Source: Paenibacillus sp. FSL K6-1096
GTDB taxonomy: Bacteria > Bacillota > Bacilli > Paenibacillales > Paenibacillaceae
Reading direction: 5' to 3'
DNA length: 64,000 bases
Assembly (NCBI RefSeq): GCF_037977055.1
Contig: NZ_CP150274.1
Span: forward strand, 5,766,001-5,830,000
The translations under genes and the position numbers were made by a program. Each line of letters starts with the position of its first letter. Within the stretch, counting starts at the first letter, position 1. The notes beneath the pieces are model-generated. The model was given only the letters and a program-made list of their open reading frames with translations. It ran no database searches and was not told the origin of the DNA. Shown one piece after another: positions 53,290 through 62,155 of the stretch.

Positions 53290-54900
53290 ATGAATGACAT
53301 GCATCAGGAGCTTGCTGGTTACCATTACCGGCTGGCCGGACCGGCTCCGGCGGGGGAATCCGCATTCTTCCGGCCAGAAGAGCTGAAGAGCCGGGAATAT
53401 CTTCATACACTGCTGCTCTTGAGCGGGCCTGTTAAGCGGCATTCCAGTTATAAGTATAAGCAAGCCTCCATACAGGCCGTGAAAATCCTTCCACCGGAAG
53501 CTGATCCTGCGGATCATGCAGCGGGCTGGGAGAGGGACATGAGCTTAAGCTTCGTGATTCTCGGGGAGAGATCATCCGGGAATCCTGAGCCGGTCTGCCT
53601 GGAACGGCCTCTCGAATATCTTCCGCTCCCGGGCATCCCGCTGATGGATATGGGAATGGAGATTCTGGAGCAGCTCGCCGGAAGCAGACTGCAGCAGATG
53701 AAGGCGAATATCCTGTTTCAGGAGCTGCTGTTTATCTTGCTTGAGAGCTCTTCCGGCCCGCAGGAATCGGCCCATGAGCTGGCGATTGCCAGGACGGTTG
53801 AATATATGGAACGGAATTACGCACGAAGTGTGACCCGGGAGAAGCTGGCAGAGGTAGCGGGAATGAGCCCGGATTATTATTCCAGGCTATTCAAGAAGCA
53901 GCTTGGCCAGACGCCTGTTGAATGCCTGACGGGTATCCGTCTGAAGCGCGCCAAGCAGGCGCTGCTGTCCAGCAAGGATTCCTTCCGCACCATCGCCCAC
54001 AGTGTCGGCTTTGCGGATGAGTTCTATTTCAGCCGGAAGTTCCGGTCAGTGGTAGGCATGTCTCCCACCCAATATGTACGCCAAGTGAAATCCTCGGAAC
54101 GGATTGTCTCCCTGGAGCATCATCTGACAGGCCATCTCCTGGCGCTCGGCATTGAGCCATACGGTGCATTAATCAACGGATATTATCCGCTTAAGCTGAA
54201 GCGGACCCGGGAGATCGGCCATCTGCGGCCCGATCTGGACAAGCTGGCCGCAGCAGAGCCGGAGGTTATTCTCACCTGCGAGGTCTATGATGAGCAGACG
54301 CAGCCCAAGGCTAGGATGTTCGAGCATATTGCGCAGGTAGTGACCATTCCGTTCTTCGATGACTGGCGCACCCAGCTTCGCAAGGTGGCCCTGGCTACCG
54401 GGCGGGAAGAGGCAGGAGAGGCCTGGCTGGCGCAATATGAGCTCAAGGCGCAGAGAATCCGCGCGGCCCTGTCATCTTTTACGGAGGGCAGGACGGTTCT
54501 TATTGTTGGAGTTGGAGGCGGTCGGATCTGCCTGTTTGGCCGCAGGAATGGAGGCGAGGTCTTCTATGGGGATCTGGGATTTCAGGCTCCTGAGGGGCTG
54601 GGCGACATCCCGTTGTTCCGGGAGATCAAGAATAGTGAAGTGTACAGCTATGACCCGGATATTCTGCTGTTCACCAGCCTGCGTAATGACGGCAGCCCGC
54701 AGGCGAAGCAGTCGATCCGGGAGAAGGTGCAGCAGATTAAGGGAGATTCCCGCTGGATGACCATGAAGGCTGCCCGTGCGGGCAGAGTCTATTCCCTGTT
54801 CGAGGAGCAGCATTTGTATACGATGTATACGGCGTATTCGCATAATTTACTGCTGGATAGAATCTGTGAGCTATGGAGAACGGAAATGTCCAAAATGTGA
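53290..54900 (+). CDS. AraC regulator fused to a siderophore-binding domain (Btr-like)
   Basis: Cytoplasmic activator (536 aa) of the type known as Btr in Bacillus. N-terminal part (about 1-165) resembles a cupin region; two AraC helix-turn-helix motifs occupy about 170-270 (EKLAEVAGMSPDYYSRLFKK, FRTIAHSVGFADEFYFSRKF). The C-terminal 260 residues resemble a periplasmic iron-siderophore-binding protein (GHLRPDLDKLAAAEPEVILT, FGRRNGGEVFYGDLGF) and would sense the imported siderophore. A Fur box precedes it, and the uptake operon it likely activates follows directly. Confidence 0.92.
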   Translation: MNDMHQELAGYHYRLAGPAPAGESAFFRPEELKSREYLHTLLLLSGPVKRHSSYKYKQASIQAVKILPPEADPADHAAGWERDMSLSFVILGERSSGNPEPVCLERPLEYLPLPGIPLMDMGMEILEQLAGSRLQQMKANILFQELLFILLESSSGPQESAHELAIARTVEYMERNYARSVTREKLAEVAGMSPDYYSRLFKKQLGQTPVECLTGIRLKRAKQALLSSKDSFRTIAHSVGFADEFYFSRKFRSVVGMSPTQYVRQVKSSERIVSLEHHLTGHLLALGIEPYGALINGYYPLKLKRTREIGHLRPDLDKLAAAEPEVILTCEVYDEQTQPKARMFEHIAQVVTIPFFDDWRTQLRKVALATGREEAGEAWLAQYELKAQRIRAALSSFTEGRTVLIVGVGGGRICLFGRRNGGEVFYGDLGFQAPEGLGDIPLFREIKNSEVYSYDPDILLFTSLRNDGSPQAKQSIREKVQQIKGDSRWMTMKAARAGRVYSLFEEQHLYTMYTAYSHNLLLDRICELWRTEMSKM

Positions 54901-54947
54901 ACGCAATCGGCTATGTTCACCCCGGCGGCTTTTTCTATAATTAATAA

Positions 54948-54962
54948 TGAGAATCAATATCA
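54948..54962 (+). promoter_or_regulatory. Fur box before the siderophore uptake operon
   Basis: TGAGAATCAATATCA matches 12 of 14 positions of the 7-1-7 Fur consensus. It lies 50 bases before the binding-protein ATG. Confidence 0.75.
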
Positions 54963-55012
54963 ATTAGATTTGAATTCTCAAGTACATAGATCAAGGCGGG
55001 GGAGATTGAATA

Positions 55013-56041
55013 ATGATGAAGCACCGATACAACAGAAGACCAGTCTGGATGGCAGCTCTGCTGCTGATTGTCATGCTGATCGCAGCAGGCTGCGGCCAGA
55101 AGGCGGACAGCGCTGCAGAGACATCCCAGCCTCAGGCTACAGAGCAGGCGGCTGCACAGAATGCCGGAAGTACGCAAGCGCCGGATTCATCGTCAGATGA
55201 GGTGCGGACGATCAAGCATGTGATGGGAGAGACACAGATCACAGGCACTCCGGTGCGGGTGGTCAGCCTGTATCAGGGAGCGAATGATGCTTCGGCCGCT
55301 TTTGGCATCAAGCCGGTTGGCATTGTAGAATCCTGGCTGCAGAAGCCGGTGTATGAATACCTCCGTGCAGAGCTCGGGGATGTGCAGCAGATCGGAACCG
55401 AGACTCAGCCGAATCTTGAGGAGATCTACAAGCTGAAGCCTGATGTTATTTTTGCCAACAAAACCCGTCATGAGGCGATTTATGATCAGCTTAGCCAAAT
55501 TGCACCGACCGTAATGACGGATCTGGTATACGACTGGAAGGGCACGGTCAAGCTGATGGGCGAGGTCATGAATCAGCAGGATAAGTCGGATAAGCTGCTG
55601 GCGGATTGGGATAACCGGGTGGCGGATTTCAAACAGAAGATGGGGGATAAGCTGCCTATCGAAGCTACGATTACTAACTTCCGGGAGGACCACGCACGGA
55701 TCTTCTATATGGGATACGCCGGAGGCATTCTGAAGGAGCTGGGCTTCACCCGGCCGCCGGGCCATGATGCCGATGTATGGGGCGTGCAGCTCACCTCCAA
55801 GGAGAATATCCCTGATATGAACGCTGATGTCATCTTCAACTTCAATTCCGGGAACGACGAGGCAGCGGTTCAGAAGCTGTTCTCCGACTGGACCAGCCAT
55901 CCGCTGTGGAAGAACCTGGATGCTGTGCGGAATAATCAGGTCTACCAGGTAGACGAGGTATCCTGGAATATGGCGGGCGGCATTATTTCGGCTAACCAGA
56001 TGCTGGACAGCCTGTATAAGATGTTCAATCTGCCCCAATGA
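55013..56041 (+). CDS. Iron-siderophore ABC transporter binding lipoprotein
   Basis: Extracellular siderophore receptor (342 aa). Lipoprotein signal with lipobox IAAGC (Cys about 25), Ser/Ala/Gln-rich linker, then a class III binding fold (VSLYQGANDASAAFGIKPVG, KPDVIFANKTRHEAIYDQL). Closest in character to the YfiY/FecB group for hydroxamate or citrate siderophores; the exact ligand is not readable. GGGGGAG lies eight bases before ATG 55013 (ATG 55016 also possible). The stop overlaps the first permease in ATGA. Confidence 0.92.
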   Translation: MMKHRYNRRPVWMAALLLIVMLIAAGCGQKADSAAETSQPQATEQAAAQNAGSTQAPDSSSDEVRTIKHVMGETQITGTPVRVVSLYQGANDASAAFGIKPVGIVESWLQKPVYEYLRAELGDVQQIGTETQPNLEEIYKLKPDVIFANKTRHEAIYDQLSQIAPTVMTDLVYDWKGTVKLMGEVMNQQDKSDKLLADWDNRVADFKQKMGDKLPIEATITNFREDHARIFYMGYAGGILKELGFTRPPGHDADVWGVQLTSKENIPDMNADVIFNFNSGNDEAAVQKLFSDWTSHPLWKNLDAVRNNQVYQVDEVSWNMAGGIISANQMLDSLYKMFNLPQ

Positions 56042-57033
56042 ATAAGCGCAACACCATACTGCTGTGTAGCTTAATAGTACTGCTGTGCGCTGCCTTCACC
56101 GCCAGTCTGCTGCTGGGCAGAACGCCCATCACCTGGGGCACGCTGGTCAAGGCGTTCACGGAGTACGATGCCTCTAGTGTAGAGCAACTGATTGTCCGTA
56201 CGGAGCGGCTGTCGCGTGCGGTGATTGCGCTGGCGGTTGGAGCCTGCCTGGCACTGGCCGGCACCCTGATGCAGGCGATGAGCCGCAATCCGCTGGCCTC
56301 GCCGGATGTGTTCGGTGTAAGCTCCGGGGCTATACTGATGGTGGTTCTGGCTGTGCTTGTGAATCCCGCTACGCCGCTGCTGCTGCTCTCGCTCTATGCT
56401 GTCGGCGGAGCTATAATCGCTGCTGCAATTGTCTATGCGCTGGGTTCGCTTGGACGCGACGGCTTGACACCGGTCAAGCTGGTGCTGGCCGGCTCCGCGA
56501 TTACCGCGCTGTTCGCCTCCAGCACCCAGGCGGTGCTGGTCATGAATGAGGCGGGCCTGCAGGATGTGCTGTTCTGGCTGGCCGGCTCGATCAGCGGCCG
56601 TTCGCTTGACAACGTGCTGCCGCTGCTGCCGTTCATCGGGGTGGCGGCGCTGGCCGCCCTTAGTATGGGCCGGTCACTGAATCTGCTATCTACGGGCGAA
56701 GATGTGGCGAGAGGCCTCGGACAGCGGACCGGTATGGTCAAGCTGCTGCTTGGTGCTCTGATTGTCATTCTGGCCGGAGGTTCTGTGGCTATGGTGGGAG
56801 CGGTCGGCTTCATCGGACTGTTCGTTCCCCATATGGCCCGCGGGCTGGCCGGCAATGATTACCGCTGGGTGCTGCCCTTCTCGGCACTGCTGGGAGCCGC
56901 GCTCCTGCTGCTCTCCGATGTGGCCGCCCGGCTGCTGATCAGCCCGTCGGAGATTCCGATCGGCGTAATGACCGCTGCAGTGGGGGTTCCCTTCTTCATC
57001 CATGTGGCCCGTAAGGGAGGTGCATGGAAATGA
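56038..57033 (+). CDS. Siderophore ABC transporter permease (FecCD family)
   Basis: A 331-aa membrane subunit with about nine to ten helices and FecCD marks: MQAMSRNPLASPDVFGVSSG near residue 80, GAVGFIGLFVPHMAR near 250. It forms a heterodimer with the next permease. Its start and stop overlap neighbouring genes by four bases each, so the operon is translationally coupled. Confidence 0.93.
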   Translation: MNKRNTILLCSLIVLLCAAFTASLLLGRTPITWGTLVKAFTEYDASSVEQLIVRTERLSRAVIALAVGACLALAGTLMQAMSRNPLASPDVFGVSSGAILMVVLAVLVNPATPLLLLSLYAVGGAIIAAAIVYALGSLGRDGLTPVKLVLAGSAITALFASSTQAVLVMNEAGLQDVLFWLAGSISGRSLDNVLPLLPFIGVAALAALSMGRSLNLLSTGEDVARGLGQRTGMVKLLLGALIVILAGGSVAMVGAVGFIGLFVPHMARGLAGNDYRWVLPFSALLGAALLLLSDVAARLLISPSEIPIGVMTAAVGVPFFIHVARKGGAWK

Positions 57034-58073
57034 AGCATTCAGCGAAGCTGGGCGGGAAGCCCCGGCGCTTGTCCGCGCCCTCAGAGTGGAGAACCGCGTG
57101 GGCGCTGGCGGCCGGGCTCTGCTTGTATATCGTAGCGATTGCCGCGGGAACCGGCTGGGGGAACGATTATATCTCTCCGCTTGGTGTTCTGCAGACGATA
57201 TTCGGCACCGGACAGGGAGAATATGATTTCGTAATTATGACACTGAGACTGCCGCGTGTTCTGACCGCTCTTCTGGTGGGCTCGGCCCTGGGCGTATCCG
57301 GGGCTATTCTCCAGGGGGTGATCCGCAATCCGCTGGCTTCACCCGATATCATCGGCATTACGGGCGGTGCTTCCGCTGCGGCAGTGGCCTTCATTACCTT
57401 CCTCAGCGGCAGTGTAAGCATCAAGCTGCTGCCGGCTGCGGCCGTAGCCGGTGCGCTGGTGGTCTCTGTGCTGGTCTACGCCTTGTCATGGCAAAAGGGT
57501 GTGACTCCCATCCGCCTGGTGCTGATCGGGATCGGTCTGTCGGCCGCCGCGAAGGCGGCAACCACACTTATGATTGTTATGAGCTCATCGATCTCGGCAG
57601 CCAAGGCCTATCTCTGGATGACAGGCAGCATCTACGGAGCAGCCTGGGAGCAGGTGTACACTGTGCTTCCTGCACTGCTGGCGGGATTGCCGGCAGCCCT
57701 GTATTTCGCCCGAAGCCTGAATGCCCAGGAGCTGGGGGATGATGTGGCGGGCAGCCTGGGCGTCACGGTGCAGCGGCACCGGATGCTGCTGGTGCTGATC
57801 AGTGTGATTCTGGCCGGCTTTGCCGTCTCGGTAGCCGGAGCGATCGGCTTCATCGGCCTGATTGCCCCGCATCTGGCAAGGCGGCTGAGCGGCAGAATGT
57901 TCGGCAGCCTGCTGGTTATGTCTGCATTAACGGGCGGCCTGCTGGTCTTCCTGGCTGATCTGATCGCCCGCACCCTGTTCCATCCGCTCGATATTCCGGC
58001 AGGCGTATTCACCGCCGGAATCGGGGCGCCGTTCTTTATTTATATGCTGTTCCGTCACCGGAATCAATGGTAG
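57030..58073 (+). CDS. Siderophore ABC transporter permease (FecCD family)
   Basis: Second channel subunit (347 aa) with the same marks: LQGVIRNPLASPDIIGITGG and GAIGFIGLIAPHLARRLSG. ATG 57030 is preferred over ATG 57024: AGGGAGG is nine bases upstream and the codon overlaps the preceding stop as ATGA, matching the other junctions of the operon. Confidence 0.93.
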   Translation: MKHSAKLGGKPRRLSAPSEWRTAWALAAGLCLYIVAIAAGTGWGNDYISPLGVLQTIFGTGQGEYDFVIMTLRLPRVLTALLVGSALGVSGAILQGVIRNPLASPDIIGITGGASAAAVAFITFLSGSVSIKLLPAAAVAGALVVSVLVYALSWQKGVTPIRLVLIGIGLSAAAKAATTLMIVMSSSISAAKAYLWMTGSIYGAAWEQVYTVLPALLAGLPAALYFARSLNAQELGDDVAGSLGVTVQRHRMLLVLISVILAGFAVSVAGAIGFIGLIAPHLARRLSGRMFGSLLVMSALTGGLLVFLADLIARTLFHPLDIPAGVFTAGIGAPFFIYMLFRHRNQW

Positions 58074-58086
58074 CGAAGGGGGAAGA

Positions 58087-58938
58087 ATGTTGGCGAGTCT
58101 GGAAGCGCGTGAGTTAACCGTATCCTACGGTTCCAAGACCATAATTCATAATCTGAATCTGGCCATTCCTGAAGGGAAAATCACGGTGCTGATCGGCGGC
58201 AACGGCTGCGGCAAGTCTACACTGCTGCGCACCCTGGCCCGGCTGCTGAAGCCGGGGGGCGGTGAGGTGCTGCTGGACGGGGGGCAGATTGCCCGGATGC
58301 CCACGCGCGAGGTGGCCAAGGCGATGTCGATTCTCCCGCAGGGGCCGTCTGCGCCGGAGGGGCTGACCGTGCGGCAGCTGGTCCGCCAGGGTCGTTATCC
58401 GCATCAGAGCTGGCTGAAGGCATGGTCAGAGGCGGATGAAGCGATGGTCCGGGCCGCGCTGGAGTCCGCGAAGGTGGAGGATCTGGCGGAGAGAACCGTG
58501 GATTCGCTCTCCGGCGGCCAGCGGCAGCGGGTCTGGATTGCGATGTCCCTGGCCCAGGGGACGGATCTGCTGCTGCTGGATGAGCCGACGACCTATCTGG
58601 ATCTGTCCCATCAGGTGGAGATCCTCGATATGCTGTATGAGCTGAACGACCGGGAAGGGCGGACGATTGTTATGGTTCTGCATGACCTCAATCTGGCCTG
58701 CCGCTATGCCCATCATATGGTGGCCGTCCAGGGCGGGAATATCTATGCCGAGGGAGCCCCGGAGAGCATCATTACGGCAGAGACAGTGAAAGAGGTATTC
58801 CGGCTGGACTGCGAGGTTATCCGCGACCCGCTGTTCGGGACGCCGCTGTGTATTCCGCGCGGCAGAGGCAGAATCATTCCGGCCATGGCGGAGCCCGCTT
58901 CGTCCCGGGAGGAGGCCGTGCTGCTGAAGCAGGGCTGA
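58087..58938 (+). CDS. Siderophore ABC transporter ATPase (FecE/FhuC-like)
   Basis: A 283-aa cytoplasmic ATPase: Walker A GGNGCGKST, signature LSGGQRQRVWIAMSLAQG, Walker B LLLLDEPTTYLDL, switch His in MVLHDLN. These are typical of ferric siderophore importers. AAGGGGG is close upstream. It is the last gene of the operon, followed by a hairpin. Confidence 0.93.
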   Translation: MLASLEARELTVSYGSKTIIHNLNLAIPEGKITVLIGGNGCGKSTLLRTLARLLKPGGGEVLLDGGQIARMPTREVAKAMSILPQGPSAPEGLTVRQLVRQGRYPHQSWLKAWSEADEAMVRAALESAKVEDLAERTVDSLSGGQRQRVWIAMSLAQGTDLLLLDEPTTYLDLSHQVEILDMLYELNDREGRTIVMVLHDLNLACRYAHHMVAVQGGNIYAEGAPESIITAETVKEVFRLDCEVIRDPLFGTPLCIPRGRGRIIPAMAEPASSREEAVLLKQG

Positions 58939-58974
58939 GGCATGGATAACGTTGTGTACTGCGCGAAACAATAA

Positions 58975-59021
58975 GGGCTGTCCCAGCATAAGCCATCTTG
59001 ATGGCTCAAGCGGGACAGCCC
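58975..59021. terminator. Stem-loop between siderophore operon and HD-GYP gene
   Basis: GGGCTGTCCC and GGGACAGCCC with an inner AGCCATC/GATGGCT stem; GTTTGCG follows, so the T tract is weak. It lies between convergent genes and may serve both. Confidence 0.6.
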
Positions 59022-59036
59022 GTTTGCGTCGGAAGG

Positions 59037-60077
59037 TTATTCCATATAAATCTCGACAACGGTAATCTGGCGTTCGCGTGACAGGTCCAGGAACTTGCCC
59101 TCGCTCTGCACGAGCGGACGGAAGACATCCAGCGGATTGTTCATAATGATGACCCCCATGTCTCCGGTGCTCAGCAGGACCCGCTTGCCGATGAAGTTGG
59201 GCATCAGATGATGAATGAAGGCCTGGACCGGCTTGCCGTTCAGCTTGCCGAAGCTTAAGGAGTTAAGCTCGCGCAGGACGGAAATCAGCTCCTGCTTGGA
59301 CTGATATACCCGGTGCGTGGTCATCGCACTGTAGGTGTCGGCGACGGCGGCAATCTGGGCGTAGGGGTGGATATCATTCTTGGTCAGCTGGCGGGGATAG
59401 CCGGAGCCGTCTTCGCGTTCATGATGCTGCAGGGCGACCAGAGCGGTATAAGGGTCTTTCATGGAATTCTGAATGATTTCGTATCCGTAAACCGTATGTA
59501 ATTTGATCTCTTCGAATTCGGCGGCCGTCAATTTGCCGGGCTTGTTCAGGATGTCCGGAGAAATCCGGCATTTGCCGATGTCGATCAGGTAGCCTGCACG
59601 GCCAATCTCGTAACACTCACTCTTAGAGTATCCGAGCCATGAAGCAAGGTAATACGAGAGCATTCCAACCTGCAGGGAATGATTGTAGGTATAATTATCT
59701 TCACGGTCGAGCAGCAGAAGGAGGGACACGACATCCTTATGCTTGTCGAGTGTGGATAATGTGGGCTGGAGAATATCGTCCACCACGGACTGGCTGAAGC
59801 TGCCCTTGCTGAGCGCTTCCATATACAGGGACTCGAAGCCGTCAATCATGGTATCGAAGGTGCCGGCCGCAGCCTGCATGATGGAGGAACGGCTTGAAGG
59901 GGCGGGCTGCTCCTGGGCGGTCTCGATATCGACATAATCTACACCATGCTGAATCAGCTTGGATATCTCCTCTAATTGCAGCAATGATCCCTTAGGGAGT
60001 ACATGCAGCCCGCGCGAGCTGAAGGCATCCATCCGCAGATGATCGCCCGGTTTAAGATCCATGACGTGTACTCTCAA
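59037..60077 (-). CDS. HD-GYP domain protein lacking the HD histidine
   Basis: A 346-aa protein of the c-di-GMP phosphodiesterase family. The N-terminal part (about 1-90; LKPGDHLRMDAFSSRGLHVL) is shared with the HD-GYP protein at 63124. In the HD-GYP domain (about 110-290), NHSLQVG, HHEREDGSGYP and DTYSAMT are present, but the HD motif reads YLIDIGK: Ile165 (codon ATC at 59585-59583) replaces the metal-binding His. Activity is therefore doubtful. TTG 60077 is chosen as start, with AAGGTGG eight bases upstream; the GTG at 60089 lies within that site. Confidence 0.85.
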   Translation of the reverse strand: MRVHVMDLKPGDHLRMDAFSSRGLHVLPKGSLLQLEEISKLIQHGVDYVDIETAQEQPAPSSRSSIMQAAAGTFDTMIDGFESLYMEALSKGSFSQSVVDDILQPTLSTLDKHKDVVSLLLLLDREDNYTYNHSLQVGMLSYYLASWLGYSKSECYEIGRAGYLIDIGKCRISPDILNKPGKLTAAEFEEIKLHTVYGYEIIQNSMKDPYTALVALQHHEREDGSGYPRQLTKNDIHPYAQIAAVADTYSAMTTHRVYQSKQELISVLRELNSLSFGKLNGKPVQAFIHHLMPNFIGKRVLLSTGDMGVIIMNNPLDVFRPLVQSEGKFLDLSRERQITVVEIYME

Positions 60078-60236
60078 TGAATAGGCCACCTTACTATAGC
60101 ATTTTTTTACAGCATAGCAACAAACCCGGTAATATTCAATGGTGTAAGAGTACTGATTATGCCTTGCAGCACGGGTCCCAATTAATGTGCAACTGCGAAG
60201 GCTTCCGGCGGATGAGGCGGTTAAGGCAAAATGCGG

Positions 60237-60485
60237 TTATCCCCCGGAAACGGGCGGAATGAGGGCGACCTCGGCGTCTTCGCCGATCTCTGTACCCTCT
60301 GAGGCGTATTCCTTATCCACAGCAACCATAGATACGCTGATCTGACCCGCCGCATCAGGATACGCAGCGGACAGAAGCTCCTTCAGCCGGCGTGCTGTCA
60401 AAGGGGATTCAGGTGCGTCGAAGGTGAGGGCAGAGGCCCCCATGACTTCGGCCAGACCGGCGAACAGACGGACAGATATTTGCAT
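60237..60485 (-). CDS. moaD: MoaD/ThiS-family sulfur carrier (molybdopterin synthase small subunit)
   Basis: An 82-aa ubiquitin-fold protein ending in VSGG, the C-terminal Gly-Gly needed for thiocarboxylation. N-terminal strand ISVRLFAGLAEVMG and LKELLSAAYPD are typical of MoaD. It supplies sulfur for molybdopterin synthesis with MoaE. AAGGGGG precedes the ATG. No other molybdenum-cofactor gene is in the window, so it is an orphan here. Confidence 0.88.
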   Translation of the reverse strand: MQISVRLFAGLAEVMGASALTFDAPESPLTARRLKELLSAAYPDAAGQISVSMVAVDKEYASEGTEIGEDAEVALIPPVSGG

Positions 60486-60636
60486 GATTATTTCCCCCTT
60501 CAGGACTTATCGGTGGACAAGCTATAATGATTCCAATATACCATATTGGTTCTGAAAATGTTATGCTAACTCTAGAACAGCACAAGCCTGCCGCTTACAC
60601 TATAAACGGCTGTACAAGTGGGAGGGAAGCGAGCTA

Positions 60637-62076
60637 ATGAAGTCTGGGCCAGAGCGGTTAACCATTATCCATACCAATGATATACATAGTCACTTTGAAA
60701 TGATGAGCCCCGCCGCCGCCGAGATATTCGCGATGAAGGCTGCGGCGGGAGATGAGCCGGTGCTGCTGCTGGATATCGGCGACCATATGGACCGCGCAGC
60801 AGTAGAGACTGAAGGCACGATGGGCCAGGCCAATATCGATATCATGAATCTGACCGGATACGATGCCGTCACGATCGGCAACAACGAAGGGCTGACCTTC
60901 TCCAAGGAGATGCTGTCGGCTGTATTTACCGGCCTTCAGTGCCCGGTTGTATGCTGCAATTTCCTCGATGCGGCAACAGGAGAGCCTCCGCACTGGATGC
61001 AGCGTCATGCCATCCTGGAGAAGGACGGAATCCGCATCGGGCTGACTGGCGCTACGGCGGCGTTTACCTCCTTCTATTCCCTGCTGGGCTGGGATGTACT
61101 GGACCCTGAGGAGGCGCTGCGCGAGCAGTGCGAGCTTCTGGCCCCGCAGGTGGATCTCCTGATTATTCTGTCTCATCTGGGGCTTCCTGCGGATCAGAAG
61201 CTGGCGGAGCATCTGGAAGGGGTGCACGCCATTCTGGGCGGCCACACCCATCATATGCTGGAGCAGCCGCAGATCATTGCGGGAACGGCGGTATGCGGAG
61301 CCGGCAAGTTCGGCCGTTACGCCGGACGGCTCGTATTCGAGCGGGAGCATCCGGGAGCCGCCTTCCGCCTGGCTGAAGGGGGATGCACGGAAGTTGACCC
61401 TTTGCTGCAGGAGGAGACGATTAGCCGGGCCGCAGCGATTCATCTGACGCGGGGCCGGGAGGCGCTGGAGGAGACCGTCGCTATTAGTGACCGGATGCTG
61501 CCGCTGGACCTGCAGGGGGAGTCCCCGTTTGCCAACCTGCTGGCCCAGGCCGTCCGGCGGTTCACCGGAACTCCGATCTCGCTGGTCAATTCGGGCCAGC
61601 TGCTGGGGCCGCTGCCGGAGGGCAAGATCACGGCAGGCATGCTGCACGCCTTATGTCCTTCGCCGATCAATCCGTGTATCGTCCAGCTCACCGGTAAGGA
61701 TATCCGCATCGCGCTGGAGCAGAGCCTGCTGGCTGAATACCGCAACAAGATCATCTACGGCTACGGCTTCCGGGGAGAGATGCTGGGCACACTGGCCGTG
61801 GACGGATTAAACATCTTGTACGATCCCAGGGTGATGCCGTATGATAACGGTATTGCCATTTTTGCGGGCGGCGAGCAGCTGGAGGATTCTAAGGTTTACA
61901 GTGTGGGTACGCTGGATATGTTCACCTTCCGTACCGGCTATGAGAGCCTGGCGGACGGCCGGGACCCTGTGTATCTGCTGCCTCATTTCCTGCGCGACCT
62001 GCTGCGGATGGAGCTTCAGCGCCCGGGCAGCCTGGATGAGTGTGAAGCGCTCCGCTGGGAGAGACGATCCCCCTGA
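60637..62076 (+). CDS. yunD: Metallophosphatase / 5'-nucleotidase family protein (YunD-like)
   Basis: A 479-aa protein with an N-terminal calcineurin-type domain (about 5-235; HTNDIHSHFE, DIGDHMDR, IGNNEGLTF, LGGHTHHML) binding two metals and a C-terminal 5'-nucleotidase domain (about 290-450; NSGQLLGPLPEGKIT). The lack of a signal peptide puts it in the cytoplasm, like YunD. Nucleotide or related phosphoester hydrolysis is expected. GGGAGGG lies upstream of the ATG. Single-gene unit. Confidence 0.9.
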   Translation: MKSGPERLTIIHTNDIHSHFEMMSPAAAEIFAMKAAAGDEPVLLLDIGDHMDRAAVETEGTMGQANIDIMNLTGYDAVTIGNNEGLTFSKEMLSAVFTGLQCPVVCCNFLDAATGEPPHWMQRHAILEKDGIRIGLTGATAAFTSFYSLLGWDVLDPEEALREQCELLAPQVDLLIILSHLGLPADQKLAEHLEGVHAILGGHTHHMLEQPQIIAGTAVCGAGKFGRYAGRLVFEREHPGAAFRLAEGGCTEVDPLLQEETISRAAAIHLTRGREALEETVAISDRMLPLDLQGESPFANLLAQAVRRFTGTPISLVNSGQLLGPLPEGKITAGMLHALCPSPINPCIVQLTGKDIRIALEQSLLAEYRNKIIYGYGFRGEMLGTLAVDGLNILYDPRVMPYDNGIAIFAGGEQLEDSKVYSVGTLDMFTFRTGYESLADGRDPVYLLPHFLRDLLRMELQRPGSLDECEALRWERRSP

Positions 62077-62155
62077 TCATCCTGTAATATTCAGTTAAAT
62101 AACAGTAATCGTTGTTGTTATCCATGTTTCATTGACCAGATCAGGAGGAAGTATT

